Notes: generated by a model from the sequence alone, not told the origin. DNA of 22,995 bases from UMGS172 sp045647525 (GCA_045647525.1 JAZRMK010000007.1:1-22995), one strand, 5' to 3'. Shown: positions 6,595 through 13,932, counted from the stretch's first letter. Program-made: numbers and translations.

Positions 6595-7773
6595 ATGACA
6601 AAAATTGATATCTTTTCCGGCTTTTTAGGTGCAGGAAAAACAACTCTAATCAAAAAACTCTTAAACGAAGCCTACAACGGTGAAAAAATCGTTCTAATTG
6701 AAAATGAATTCGGCGAAATTGGTATTGACGGTTCTTTTTTGAAGGATGCAGGTGTCGAGATAACCGAAATGAACTCAGGTTGCATTTGTTGCAGTCTCGT
6801 TGGTGATTTCAGCACTGCATTGCAACAGGTAATTGAGCAATACTCCCCTGACCGTATTCTTATCGAACCCTCAGGTGTCGGCAAATTGAGTGACGTCATT
6901 CGTGCAGTTCAAGGCATCGGCTCGGATAAAATACAGCTCAATGGATTTACAACCGTTGTCGATGCTAATAAGTGCAAAATGTATATGAAAAATTTTGGTG
7001 AGTTCTTTAATGACCAGGTTGAACACGCAAGTTCTATTATTTTAAGCCACACCGAAAACATTTCAGAGGACAAGCTCAAAGCTTGTGTTGAGCTTTTAAA
7101 GGCGCACAACGAGAGTGCAACCATTGTTACTACTCCTTGGAGCGAAATCGACGGAAGTGCTATTTTGGCGGCTATGGAAAAGAAGAACACTTTGGAAGCT
7201 GAGCTTGAAAAATTGAAGCACGAACATCATCATCACCATGAGCACGATGATGATTGCGACTGTGGCTGCCATGAGCACCACCATCATCATGACGATAAGT
7301 GTGACTGTGGCTGCCACGAGCACGAACACCATCATCACGGTGAGTGTCATCACGACGAGCATCACGACCACCATCATAATGAAGACTGTGGTTGTCACGA
7401 CCACCATCATAAGCATCACCACCACGAACACGGTGAAGATTGCACCTGTGGTTGTCACGACCATGACCATGACCACGGTCATCATCACCATCACGCAGAT
7501 GAGGTCTTTTCCAATATCGGTCGTGAAACAACAAGAAAATATTCAGCAGATGAAATAACTGAAATTTTATCCCAATTAAAACACGAAGATAAATACGGTA
7601 TTATTCTTCGCGCCAAAGGTATTGTTGACGGCACCGACGGCAAGTGGATCCACTTTGATTATATTCCCGGTGAACCCGACGTGCGTTTTGGTTCTGCCGA
7701 AATCACAGGAAGACTTTGCGTTATAGGATCCAAGATCAATGAGCAGGCTTTGACAGAGTTATTTAAAATTTAA
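6595..7773 (+). CDS. COG0523 (CobW-like) GTPase with His/Cys-rich metal-binding insert
   Basis: A 392-residue G3E-family P-loop GTPase, the class of metal chaperones and insertases that includes CobW, YjiA, ZNG1 and nitrile-hydratase activators. Walker A GFLGAGKTT is at 9-17. The family's metal-binding CxCC is CICC at 63-66. IEPSG follows near 116. The guanine-specificity NKxD site appears to be replaced by SHTE near 152. Residues 209-300 are an insert of about 44 His and 12 Cys with four CGCH motifs, and residues after about 320 are a short CobW C-terminal domain. It starts at ATG 6595 with AGAGGT upstream. It heads a two-gene operon, 12 bp before a second COG0523-type gene. Zinc is the most common metal for His-rich members, but Ni, Co or Cu cannot be excluded. 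Confidence 0.92.
   Translation: MTKIDIFSGFLGAGKTTLIKKLLNEAYNGEKIVLIENEFGEIGIDGSFLKDAGVEITEMNSGCICCSLVGDFSTALQQVIEQYSPDRILIEPSGVGKLSDVIRAVQGIGSDKIQLNGFTTVVDANKCKMYMKNFGEFFNDQVEHASSIILSHTENISEDKLKACVELLKAHNESATIVTTPWSEIDGSAILAAMEKKNTLEAELEKLKHEHHHHHEHDDDCDCGCHEHHHHHDDKCDCGCHEHEHHHHGECHHDEHHDHHHNEDCGCHDHHHKHHHHEHGEDCTCGCHDHDHDHGHHHHHADEVFSNIGRETTRKYSADEITEILSQLKHEDKYGIILRAKGIVDGTDGKWIHFDYIPGEPDVRFGSAEITGRLCVIGSKINEQALTELFKI
7219..7494 (+). repeat. His/Cys-rich internal repeat region
   Basis: Codons 209-300 of the COG0523 GTPase. Four units carry CGCH (three of them as CxCGCH), each followed by a run of His mixed with Asp and Glu. The DNA itself is partly repetitive (gactgtggctgccatgagcac recurs with a few changes about 50 bp later, and actgtggttgtcacgacc appears in later units). 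CAT and CAC are mixed, so the units look like old duplications kept by selection rather than a simple slippage tract. Confidence 0.85.
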
Positions 7774-7785
7774 GTGAGGTAAGAA

Positions 7786-8724
7786 ATGGACGTTCCCGTA
7801 TATTTGTTTACAGGTTTTTTAGAGTCAGGTAAAACCAAATTTATTCAAGAAACATTGGAAGACGAACGCTTTAACGCAGGTGAACGCACACTTTTAATAC
7901 TCTGCGAAGAAGGCATTGAGGAATATGAACCCTCAAAATTTTCAGGCAAAAACGTCTTTATAAAGGTTGTTGAAAACAAAGAAGATTTAACTACCGAAAC
8001 ACTTGAAAAATGGTTTAAGGAAACTAAATCGGTCCGAGTTATTATTGAATACAACGGAATGTGGCCGATGGATGTTCTTTACAACGCGATGCCGCATAAA
8101 TGGACCGTTTATCAGGAAATGATGTTTGCTGACTGCAACACCTTCCAAGGATACAACACCAATATGCGAAGCCTTGTGTATGACAAGCTGAAAACCGCCG
8201 AGCTGGTCATCTTCAACCGTGTTACCGACAGTACCGATAAAATGACATTACACAAAATAGTTCGCGGTGTTGCAAGGAATAACGCTATTATTTACGAGTA
8301 CTTAGACGGCAGTACCGAGCAGGACACAATTGAAGACCCCCTGCCCTTCGATGTTAATGCCGACTATATCGAACTTAACGATTCGGATTATGCACTCTGG
8401 TATCGCGATATGATGGAAGAACTCCAAAAGTACCACGGCAAAACAATAAAATTCAAAGGAATTGTCGCAATTGATAAAAAGATGGGTTCTAAATCCTTTA
8501 TCATAGGCCGACACGTAATGACCTGCTGTGCCGATGACATTCAGTATGCAGGACTTATAGTTGAATGTCAGAATGATTGCAATTTAAAACTCGGCGACTG
8601 GGTAATACTCACCTGCAAGATAGCGGTTGAAAAACACAAAGCATATAGAGGTGTAGGCCCTGTGCTTTACGCTGTCGATTACTCGTTGACTTCAAAACCC
8701 GAAGAAGATGTTGTGACATTTTAA
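7786..8724 (+). CDS. COG0523-like GTPase fused to a YcgQ/DUF1980-type C-terminal domain
   Basis: A 312-residue protein in two parts. Residues 1 to about 210 resemble a divergent G3E GTPase: Walker A GFLESGKT at 10-17, ILCEEGIEEYEP at 38-49 where the family's CxCC would be expected (a single Cys40 here), IIEYNGMWP at 86-94, and NRVT at 144-147 in place of NKxD. Residues about 216-300 resemble the soluble C-terminal domain of YcgQ/TIGR03943 (DUF1980) proteins: GKTIKFKGIV, then FIIGRHVMTCCADD with the CC pair at 247-248, then GLIVEC and GDWVILTCKI. YcgQ normally works with a YcgR/COG0701 permease; none is in this window. The ATG at 7786 has GAGGT upstream. It is co-transcribed with the His-rich GTPase, so a joint metal-delivery role is likely but unproven. 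Confidence 0.85.
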   Translation: MDVPVYLFTGFLESGKTKFIQETLEDERFNAGERTLLILCEEGIEEYEPSKFSGKNVFIKVVENKEDLTTETLEKWFKETKSVRVIIEYNGMWPMDVLYNAMPHKWTVYQEMMFADCNTFQGYNTNMRSLVYDKLKTAELVIFNRVTDSTDKMTLHKIVRGVARNNAIIYEYLDGSTEQDTIEDPLPFDVNADYIELNDSDYALWYRDMMEELQKYHGKTIKFKGIVAIDKKMGSKSFIIGRHVMTCCADDIQYAGLIVECQNDCNLKLGDWVILTCKIAVEKHKAYRGVGPVLYAVDYSLTSKPEEDVVTF

Positions 8725-8771
8725 TAATAAAACCTCACTCTAAAACATTCTTAGAGTGAGGTTTTATTATT
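8723..8771. terminator. Bidirectional terminator between the COG0523 operon and sigE
   Basis: A 21-bp perfect inverted repeat with a 7-nt loop (arms 8723-8743 and 8751-8771; core ACCTCACTCTAA). A and T runs at its ends serve both strands. It overlaps the last two bases of the rightward gene and ends 1 bp before the stop codon of sigE. Confidence 0.93.
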
Positions 8772-8772
8772 T

Positions 8773-9492
8773 TTAATATTCTTTTTCAAGTTCAACCTTT
8801 AATCGCTTTATAATGCGTTTTTCAAGACGTGAGATATATGATTGTGATATACCCATTATATCGGCAACCTGCTTTTGCGTATGTTCCTTTTCACCGCACA
8901 GACCGAAACGCATATTCATTATTTCTCTTTCTCTTTTATTAAGGTTATTTATTTGAATGTTTAGCAATCTTTTCTCATCTTCATATTCGACGCGGCCCAT
9001 CACCTCATCTCCATCGCTGCCCAATACGTCGGAAAGCAAAAGTTCATTTCCGTCCCAATCAACATTCAAAGGTTCATCAATTGAAATCTCGGTTTTCAGA
9101 ACGCTCGACTTTCTCATATACATCAGAATCTCATTTTCAATGCACCGTGATGCATAGGTCGCAAGCTTTATGTTTCTTTCCGGGCAAAATGTATTGACCG
9201 CTTTTATCAAACCTATTGTGCCTATCGAAATGAGGTCCTCAATACCTGCACCGGCTGCATCAAATTTACGCGCAATATACACAACCAGCCTTAAATTATG
9301 AACTATGAGCTTTTCTCTTGCATAGTTATCACAGTCAGTTCCGAGAAGCATCATTATCTCCTGCTCTTCTTCAGGCGCCAACGGTGCAGGCAATGTTTCG
9401 GAGCCATTTATATAGTAACTGCTGTTACTTCCAAAAATCTTTATAAAAATTCTTTTAAAAAATGATACAATACCGTCAAAAAAGTTCTGCAT
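8773..9492 (-). CDS. sigE: RNA polymerase sporulation sigma factor Sigma-E precursor
   Basis: A 239-residue pro-sigma-E, the same length as the B. subtilis protein. It directs mother-cell gene expression early in sporulation. Residues 1 to about 27 are a hydrophobic/basic pro-sequence (FFKRIFIKIF) followed by SSYYINGSE, matching the region where SpoIIGA cleaves. Region 2 reads NLRLVVYIARKF, IEDLISIGTIGLIKAVNTF, LATYASRCIENEILMYMR. The middle holds EPLNVDWDGNELLLSDVLG. Region 4 is TQKQVADIMGISQSYISRLEKRIIKRL. The ATG at 9492 is chosen over a GTG three codons upstream because AGGTG precedes it and the length then matches the family. It lies 14 bp after spoIIGA in the same operon. sigG, which follows in Bacillus, is absent here because a terminator and a convergent operon intervene. 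Confidence 0.96.
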   Translation of the reverse strand: MQNFFDGIVSFFKRIFIKIFGSNSSYYINGSETLPAPLAPEEEQEIMMLLGTDCDNYAREKLIVHNLRLVVYIARKFDAAGAGIEDLISIGTIGLIKAVNTFCPERNIKLATYASRCIENEILMYMRKSSVLKTEISIDEPLNVDWDGNELLLSDVLGSDGDEVMGRVEYEDEKRLLNIQINNLNKREREIMNMRFGLCGEKEHTQKQVADIMGISQSYISRLEKRIIKRLKVELEKEY

Positions 9493-9506
9493 AACTATCA
9501 CCTATC

Positions 9507-10358
9507 TTATATTACCGGTAAAATAACCGAAAAATCATCACCTAAAACCTCACTCGATAAAACAGCTATCGGATAAACTTCCTTCAAAACAATATTACCC
9601 TTTTGATTTTTAACTATAACCTCGTCTATTCTAACCGCAGGCATCATTTTTTCACCCGATACGGTCTTTACCGGCAGCATTCTGAACCGTTTTTTAAATC
9701 GGTCATCTTCGGGCGGCACAAATGTTTTAACACACTCCGCATTCAGCGTTCCGAACAACCTTTCTGCCAGACTGCAATCAATTATTATGACTAAACTGTC
9801 ACCGAATGCATCGCGCAATGTATGACCCGAATCGGTTATTCCGTCACACAAAACACTTGAATCAAAAAATTTTAACTCCACTGTATAACGCTCAGCTTGG
9901 TCGGCAGTTTTAGCAGTGACTTTTCTGAATACAAAAATAAAAATATAGATTACAAAAGAGATCGTGATCAAAACTATCGGAGATATATCAAAATAGACTA
10001 TACCGTTACTTACGAGCACCGAATCAGACGGTTTTATCATCTGCACACCCAATACAACACCTGCAAATATAAAAGAAACAGCGTAGTATATAAAAAAGAC
10101 TCTTAAAAAGCGTTTCAAATTTTTAAATCCGAATGCTGTTAAGACCGTTACTGCCGAAGAAATCACCCTTATCAGCATTTCGAACCACAAACCGACAACG
10201 GGTAGAAATATGTATAAAGAAAACAACGATGCAACTGTTGATGATAATATATGCCTTTTTAGAGTGAGCCTGTTAAAATTAAGACGTGACGTTGTTTTCA
10301 AAATAAGAAAATCCATAAAGAAATTAACAAAAATGAGCACATCAACATATATAACCAT
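9507..10358 (-). CDS. spoIIGA: Sigma-E processing peptidase SpoIIGA
   Basis: A 283-residue membrane aspartic protease that removes the pro-sequence of sigma-E after asymmetric division. The N-terminal half (1 to about 145) has about five hydrophobic segments beginning MVIYVDVLIFVNFFMDFLIL, the family's typical start. The C-terminal half is the protease domain, with ITDSGHTLRD at 174-183; Asp176 in D-S-G corresponds to the catalytic Asp of the D-T-G motif in B. subtilis. The ATG at 10358 is taken, with GAGGGG about 8 nt upstream, over a GTG three codons earlier. It is the first gene of the spoIIG-type operon and is preceded by a Spo0A-like promoter. In Bacillus it needs the forespore signal SpoIIR, which is not in this window. 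Confidence 0.95.
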   Translation of the reverse strand: MVIYVDVLIFVNFFMDFLILKTTSRLNFNRLTLKRHILSSTVASLFSLYIFLPVVGLWFEMLIRVISSAVTVLTAFGFKNLKRFLRVFFIYYAVSFIFAGVVLGVQMIKPSDSVLVSNGIVYFDISPIVLITISFVIYIFIFVFRKVTAKTADQAERYTVELKFFDSSVLCDGITDSGHTLRDAFGDSLVIIIDCSLAERLFGTLNAECVKTFVPPEDDRFKKRFRMLPVKTVSGEKMMPAVRIDEVIVKNQKGNIVLKEVYPIAVLSSEVLGDDFSVILPVI

Positions 10359-10378
10359 CGCGGTCACCCCTCATAAAC

Positions 10379-10412
10379 ATTATACCTGCGAAAAGTTTTA
10401 CAATATGTCGAA
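10379..10412 (-). promoter_or_regulatory. spoIIG-type promoter with 0A box and long spacer
   Basis: On the minus strand TATAAT (10384-10379) is preceded after 21 bp by TCGACA, a -35-like hexamer (10411-10406). That hexamer is embedded in TTCGACA, the exact complement of the 0A box TGTCGAA (plus strand 10406-10412). A degenerate second box (CTGCGAA, 10386-10392) lies in the spacer. B. subtilis spoIIG is known to have a 22-bp spacer and Spo0A binding at the -35 box, so the arrangement is very similar. Confidence 0.75.
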
Positions 10413-10421
10413 TCTGTGTAC

Positions 10422-10466
10422 TAAAAAAAATAAACATCTGCCTTTGATTTAAGGCAGATGTTTATT
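10422..10466 (-). terminator. Terminator after the 92-residue membrane protein gene
   Basis: A 16-bp stem (10429-10444 with 10451-10466, 6-nt loop, core ACATCTGCCTT) is followed on the minus strand by a run of eight U. It separates the small upstream gene from the spoIIGA promoter, so spoIIGA-sigE is an independent unit. Confidence 0.93.
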
Positions 10467-10745
10467 TTATATTATCAGTAAAACAATAATTCCAACAGTA
10501 AGGACGGCAGAAGCTACACAACCGAAGAAAAACAATTTCCTTTTCAGGTTTGCTCTTCTTCTCAAAAGACCCACTTGCTTTGTTGGTGTGACCTTCGGAA
10601 AATATGTTTGCATTACCCTATCGGCTTCGCGTTCTAAATTAGGCACTGTTGCTTTGTTATCTCTTACTATCAGCAGCGCTTTTTCAAAATATTCACTACC
10701 GATATCGTTAATTTCTATTACTCTTTTGTTTATTCCTCTGATCAC
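10467..10745 (-). CDS. Small conserved-looking membrane protein, function unknown
   Basis: A 92-residue protein that I do not recognise. Residues 1 to about 68 are soluble and charged (RGINKRVIEINDIGSEYFEK...), with a basic stretch RRRANLKRK just before a single C-terminal transmembrane segment (FFFGCVASAVLTVGIIVLLII, about 72-92). This predicts a tail-anchored protein with its bulk in the cytoplasm. The start is GTG at 10745, supported by a strong AAAGGAGTG 5 nt upstream. It has its own terminator. A TTGACT lies about 65 bp upstream on the same strand, but no good -10 box sits at normal spacing. It lies immediately upstream of the sporulation operon, but nothing in the sequence ties it to sporulation. 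Confidence 0.8.
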   Translation of the reverse strand: MIRGINKRVIEINDIGSEYFEKALLIVRDNKATVPNLEREADRVMQTYFPKVTPTKQVGLLRRRANLKRKLFFFGCVASAVLTVGIIVLLII

Positions 10746-10862
10746 AAAATCACTCCTTTATCTAATTTTTAACAGTAAGTAGCGCGCATATACATTTTTT
10801 AGAAAAAGTCAAGAAGATTTTTTAAAATAATACATTTTGTAATCGCAAGTTTACATAATTAT

Positions 10863-10890
10863 TGTGGATAACTATGTGGATTGTGCGGAA
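10863..10890. promoter_or_regulatory. Cluster of DnaA-box-like 9-mers
   Basis: TGTGGATAA (10863-10871) is the exact complement of the DnaA box TTATCCACA. TGTGGATTG (10875-10883, complement CAATCCACA) and TGTGCGGAA (10882-10890) follow in the same orientation and are weaker matches. No dnaA or dnaN lies nearby, so this is not an obvious replication origin. Confidence 0.45.
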
Positions 10891-10988
10891 AAACCCTTAT
10901 TTTAACCTCTAAAAACTAATAATTCGACATAATTCAAGGGATTATGTAACCTTACAAAAAGTAAATTTTTCCTACTTGATTATTTTTA

Positions 10989-11017
10989 TTGAGTATGATA
11001 TAGGAATGTTATAGAAT
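10989..11017 (+). promoter_or_regulatory. Probable promoter of the 8-oxoguanine glycosylase gene
   Basis: TTGAGT (10989-10994), a 17-bp spacer and TAGAAT (11012-11017) precede the gene by about 38 nt. A consensus TATAAT at 11023-11028 lacks a -35 box at normal distance, so the choice between the two is uncertain. Confidence 0.5.
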
Positions 11018-11054
11018 TGTTATATAATCAAAAAATAACGAATGGATGTTAAAA

Positions 11055-11876
11055 ATGCTATACAAATCGGTTGATGAAAAGGATAACAATTTAATAATTT
11101 CCGGTGTTAAAGAGTTTGATTTAAGGCAAACCTTTGACTGCGGTCAGGCTTTTCGATGGGAAGAGCTTCAAGACGGCACTTGGGGTGCGATTGTTGGCGA
11201 CCGCTATACAAGAATAGGCAAAGAAAATGACAATATTATCATTTACAACGAAAGCGTAGATAACTTTCCCTTCTGGAAAAATTATTTGGACCTTGACCGT
11301 GATTACGACAAAATTATTAAAAAAATATCTGAAAATAAAACATTGAAACTTGCAGCAGAACAAAACAGCGGTATAAGAATTTTAAGACAAGACCGCTGGG
11401 AAGTATTGTGTTCGTTTATTATCTCACAAAACAACAACATACCGCGAATCAAAGGAATTATTAACAGACTGTGCGAAGGTTTCGGCGAAAAGACCGAAGG
11501 TGGATTCACCTTCCCTACCGCCGAAAGACTTTCAAATCTCAGTCCTGATGATTTGGCACCGATAAGAGCAGGTTTCAGAGCACGGTACATAATTGAAGGT
11601 GCAAAGAAATATTACAACAACGAAATAGACCATGCTTTGCTCCAAAACGGTGATATTGAATCCGCACGCAAAGAATTGATGAAGATAACGGGCGTCGGCG
11701 TCAAGGTTGCAGACTGCACCCTGTTATTCGGTTACGGTAGAATCGACGCATTACCCAGAGATGTGTGGATAAAACGTGCGATCGAACAGTTTTTTGATGG
11801 TAGTTTTCCCGAATGTGCTAACGGATACGAAGGAATAGCACAGCAGTATCTTTTCAACTATATAAGAAACTTGTAA
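11055..11876 (+). CDS. ogg: 8-oxoguanine DNA glycosylase, OGG1/HhH-GPD type
   Basis: A 273-residue bifunctional glycosylase/AP lyase that excises oxidised guanine from DNA. The N-terminal domain (1 to about 110) has the OGG1 signature FDCGQAFRW at 27-35. SQNNNIPRI at 124-132 aligns with the OGG1 NNN motif. The helix-hairpin-helix-GPD ITGVGVKVADC lies at 211-221 with the catalytic Lys217, and DALPRDVW at 231-238 holds the catalytic Asp236. The Lys-Asp spacing of 19 equals that of human OGG1 (249/268). Two ATGs compete: 11055, with a weak GGATG about 8 nt upstream, and 11046, with no site at all; I prefer 11055. The gene is monocistronic and divergent from the small membrane protein gene. Confidence 0.92.
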   Translation: MLYKSVDEKDNNLIISGVKEFDLRQTFDCGQAFRWEELQDGTWGAIVGDRYTRIGKENDNIIIYNESVDNFPFWKNYLDLDRDYDKIIKKISENKTLKLAAEQNSGIRILRQDRWEVLCSFIISQNNNIPRIKGIINRLCEGFGEKTEGGFTFPTAERLSNLSPDDLAPIRAGFRARYIIEGAKKYYNNEIDHALLQNGDIESARKELMKITGVGVKVADCTLLFGYGRIDALPRDVWIKRAIEQFFDGSFPECANGYEGIAQQYLFNYIRNL

Positions 11877-11909
11877 AAAAAGACCTTGTCTTGCGACAAG
11901 GTCTTTTTT
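11876..11909. terminator. Bidirectional terminator between ogg and the ltaS-like gene
   Basis: A 15-bp perfect stem AAAAAAGACCTTGTC/GACAAGGTCTTTTTT with a TTGC loop and A/T runs at both ends. It overlaps the final base of the glycosylase stop codon and the stop codon of the leftward gene. Confidence 0.94.
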
Positions 11910-13932
11910 AATCAAACAAATAACCGTAATAATCTTTCTGGATAATAAGTCTTGAAATCTTAAAATTGTTAGCAACGATCTTTTTAACCGCATCTATATA
12001 AGTTTTCTTCTCGTCGTTGGATGCAAAAGATTTGCCTTCAAACAAAGTGAACTCACCTGTCGTGGCATTATATTTGCCCATATCGGTTATAAACGAATTG
12101 CCTCGTAATTGCACCAATGCGCCCGAGTCGGAAAGAATGTCATTACCGATAAGCAACCTTGAATCATATTCAAGTCCGAATAAATTCAAAATAGTAGGCA
12201 AAACATCAACTGATGAACAGTATTTATCAATAGTCGGTGCATTCTTTGTACCCTGACAATAGAGAATCAGGTTACTTTCGTAAAGCTCAAAGGTCGTGTC
12301 AACATCGTGCCCTAAAACCTCACGCCATACCGAATATTTATCGGTCTCATTTTCAAGTCCGTACGGATAGTGGTCGGCACTGATAACAATAACCGTTCTG
12401 TCAGCAACGCCCGCATCGTTAAGTTTTTCTAACAGTTTTTCCATCGCTTTATCAAGCTCGATGTTGCACGCATAGTATGCTTTAAGCTTTTCCGAACAGT
12501 CAAGATGCTTTACTTTATCTTTGTTTCTGCTGCACATCGAATTGCCGCTGAAACTGTACTGGAAGTGACCGCTTACGGTCATATAGTACGCATGGAACGG
12601 TTCGTCACTGCTTATATATTCGTCAGCAGAGCCTGCAATCATTTCAAGGTCGGACTCAGGCCATACCTTCTTTACATACTTTTCAAGACCGTTACCGTAA
12701 CCCTTGTAAGTGTAGCCCATATTTGGGTGAGTTATATGTCGGTCATAATAGCTGTAAGTGTGGTTATGGTATGCATAAGTTCTATCGATACCTAAACGAT
12801 TGAACATATTTCCGAGACAGAAATACATATTATTGTCACTCGACTCTTTAAAACTCCAAATGTTCGAGTCGGGCAAAAGACCAGTGCAGTATGTGAATTC
12901 ACCCGATGTGGTCGAAACACCAAGACTCGGTGTGTAGAAGTTAGTAAATTTAAATCCTTCGTTGGTCATTTTGTAAAGAGTCGGTGTGAGTTCCTCATCG
13001 ATACAATACGGTGAAAACGCCTCTGCGGTGATGTAAATGAGATTATAACCCTCATACATACCTGTATATTCGTTCTTATTTGTCGGTGTTTTAGAGGCAA
13101 AATAGGAATTAAGTTGTTTATAAGTGCTGTTGCTTTCGTTTTCGTTCAATGCCTCGAAATCAATATCCATAACATTAGGTGAAGTATCAATAGGAGTTGA
13201 AGTAGGCTTTGAAGGCTTATTAACACCGATATTAAGTACATCGTCGGAAACATCTAAATCTATTTTAGTTTCCTGTTCAACACCTATAATATTATACTTA
13301 AAATCCAGCACTTCCGACCTTATAAGACCGAAAGTTTTAACCGAATTATTTATATCGAAATTACCTGACTGAATCTCAGAAATCACAGGTACCAACGAAA
13401 TTATAATTACCAACAAAATATGAACACATATTCCTGAAAGACCGGTCGTCAACGAAAAATACCATTTGAATCTTCTGTATGTAATATTTTTATTACCGAA
13501 AATAATATAGAGTACCAAAGGTGCCGCCAGCAACAAAATGGCAGGAATGCCTCGAAGAATTGCCTTAGCGGTTATATCTATCATACCGCTGCCTAAAATC
13601 TGGCTGACACCGCCGGCTTTCAATGAATACATAATAAAATACGAGCCGAAAACACTAAAATAAATCGTTTGTGAAACATATATCAAAAAGTAAATTGCTA
13701 ATGTTACAGCAGTGACAATCTTACCCCACTTTTCGTTTATAGCCGAACAAACCGCGTACAAAACAGCCGTTGGTAAAACAGAAAAAAGAGGTATGAACAA
13801 AAGACCTATTCCGAAAAATGAGTCATAGGTAAATGCGCGTGTAATAAATTCCATGTAGCATAAAGCAACAAAGAAAAATATACCTGTATTGATTTTCAGA
13901 TTTTTTAAAGCTTTAAATTTTTCTAATTTCAA
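11908..13932 (-). CDS. ltaS: LTA synthase-family phosphoglycerol transferase
   Basis: A 674-residue membrane protein with about five hydrophobic segments in residues 15-185, a linker (about 190-290) and an extracellular alkaline-phosphatase-superfamily catalytic domain (about 295-600). It resembles LtaS, which polymerises glycerol phosphate from phosphatidylglycerol into lipoteichoic acid. Active-site landmarks are YITAEAF at 300-306 with the metal-binding Glu304, SLGVSTTSGE at 336-345 with the likely nucleophile Thr341, the VSGHFQYSF segment, and SADHYPYG with the Asp-His metal ligands. The start is TTG at 13932 with AAGGTG 7 nt upstream and a consensus promoter behind it. Many gut Clostridia carry several such paralogues, so true LTA synthesis is not certain; another phosphoglycerol-transfer role is possible. 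Confidence 0.88.
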   Translation of the reverse strand: MKLEKFKALKNLKINTGIFFFVALCYMEFITRAFTYDSFFGIGLLFIPLFSVLPTAVLYAVCSAINEKWGKIVTAVTLAIYFLIYVSQTIYFSVFGSYFIMYSLKAGGVSQILGSGMIDITAKAILRGIPAILLLAAPLVLYIIFGNKNITYRRFKWYFSLTTGLSGICVHILLVIIISLVPVISEIQSGNFDINNSVKTFGLIRSEVLDFKYNIIGVEQETKIDLDVSDDVLNIGVNKPSKPTSTPIDTSPNVMDIDFEALNENESNSTYKQLNSYFASKTPTNKNEYTGMYEGYNLIYITAEAFSPYCIDEELTPTLYKMTNEGFKFTNFYTPSLGVSTTSGEFTYCTGLLPDSNIWSFKESSDNNMYFCLGNMFNRLGIDRTYAYHNHTYSYYDRHITHPNMGYTYKGYGNGLEKYVKKVWPESDLEMIAGSADEYISSDEPFHAYYMTVSGHFQYSFSGNSMCSRNKDKVKHLDCSEKLKAYYACNIELDKAMEKLLEKLNDAGVADRTVIVISADHYPYGLENETDKYSVWREVLGHDVDTTFELYESNLILYCQGTKNAPTIDKYCSSVDVLPTILNLFGLEYDSRLLIGNDILSDSGALVQLRGNSFITDMGKYNATTGEFTLFEGKSFASNDEKKTYIDAVKKIVANNFKISRLIIQKDYYGYLFD

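Larger units (their letters stand above)
10746..11054. other. 309-bp divergent intergenic region with regulatory signals
   Basis: No gene is visible. The left part carries the GTG gene's ribosome-binding site. Three DnaA-box-like 9-mers lie at 10863-10890. A 0A-box sequence (TTCGACA, the complement of TGTCGAA) lies at 10923-10929. The right part holds the promoter of the glycosylase gene. The rest is AT-rich and otherwise featureless to me. Confidence 0.6.

Noticed and set aside
7219..7494. CRISPR-like or tandem DNA repeat array
   Set aside because: The periodicity is protein-coding, units are irregular and diverged, and the reading frame stays open throughout.
7096..7558. Several long antisense and alternative-frame open frames across the His-rich region
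   Set aside because: They are low-complexity shadows of repeated CAT/CAC codons, have no ribosome-binding site, and lie entirely inside the COG0523 GTPase gene.
9493..9501. Upstream GTG start for sigE (242 residues)
   Set aside because: The GTG overlaps the AGGTG ribosome-binding site of the ATG at 9492, and 239 residues matches the B. subtilis length.
10863..10890. Replication origin
   Set aside because: Only one perfect DnaA box and two weak ones are present, and none of dnaA, dnaN or rpmH is nearby.
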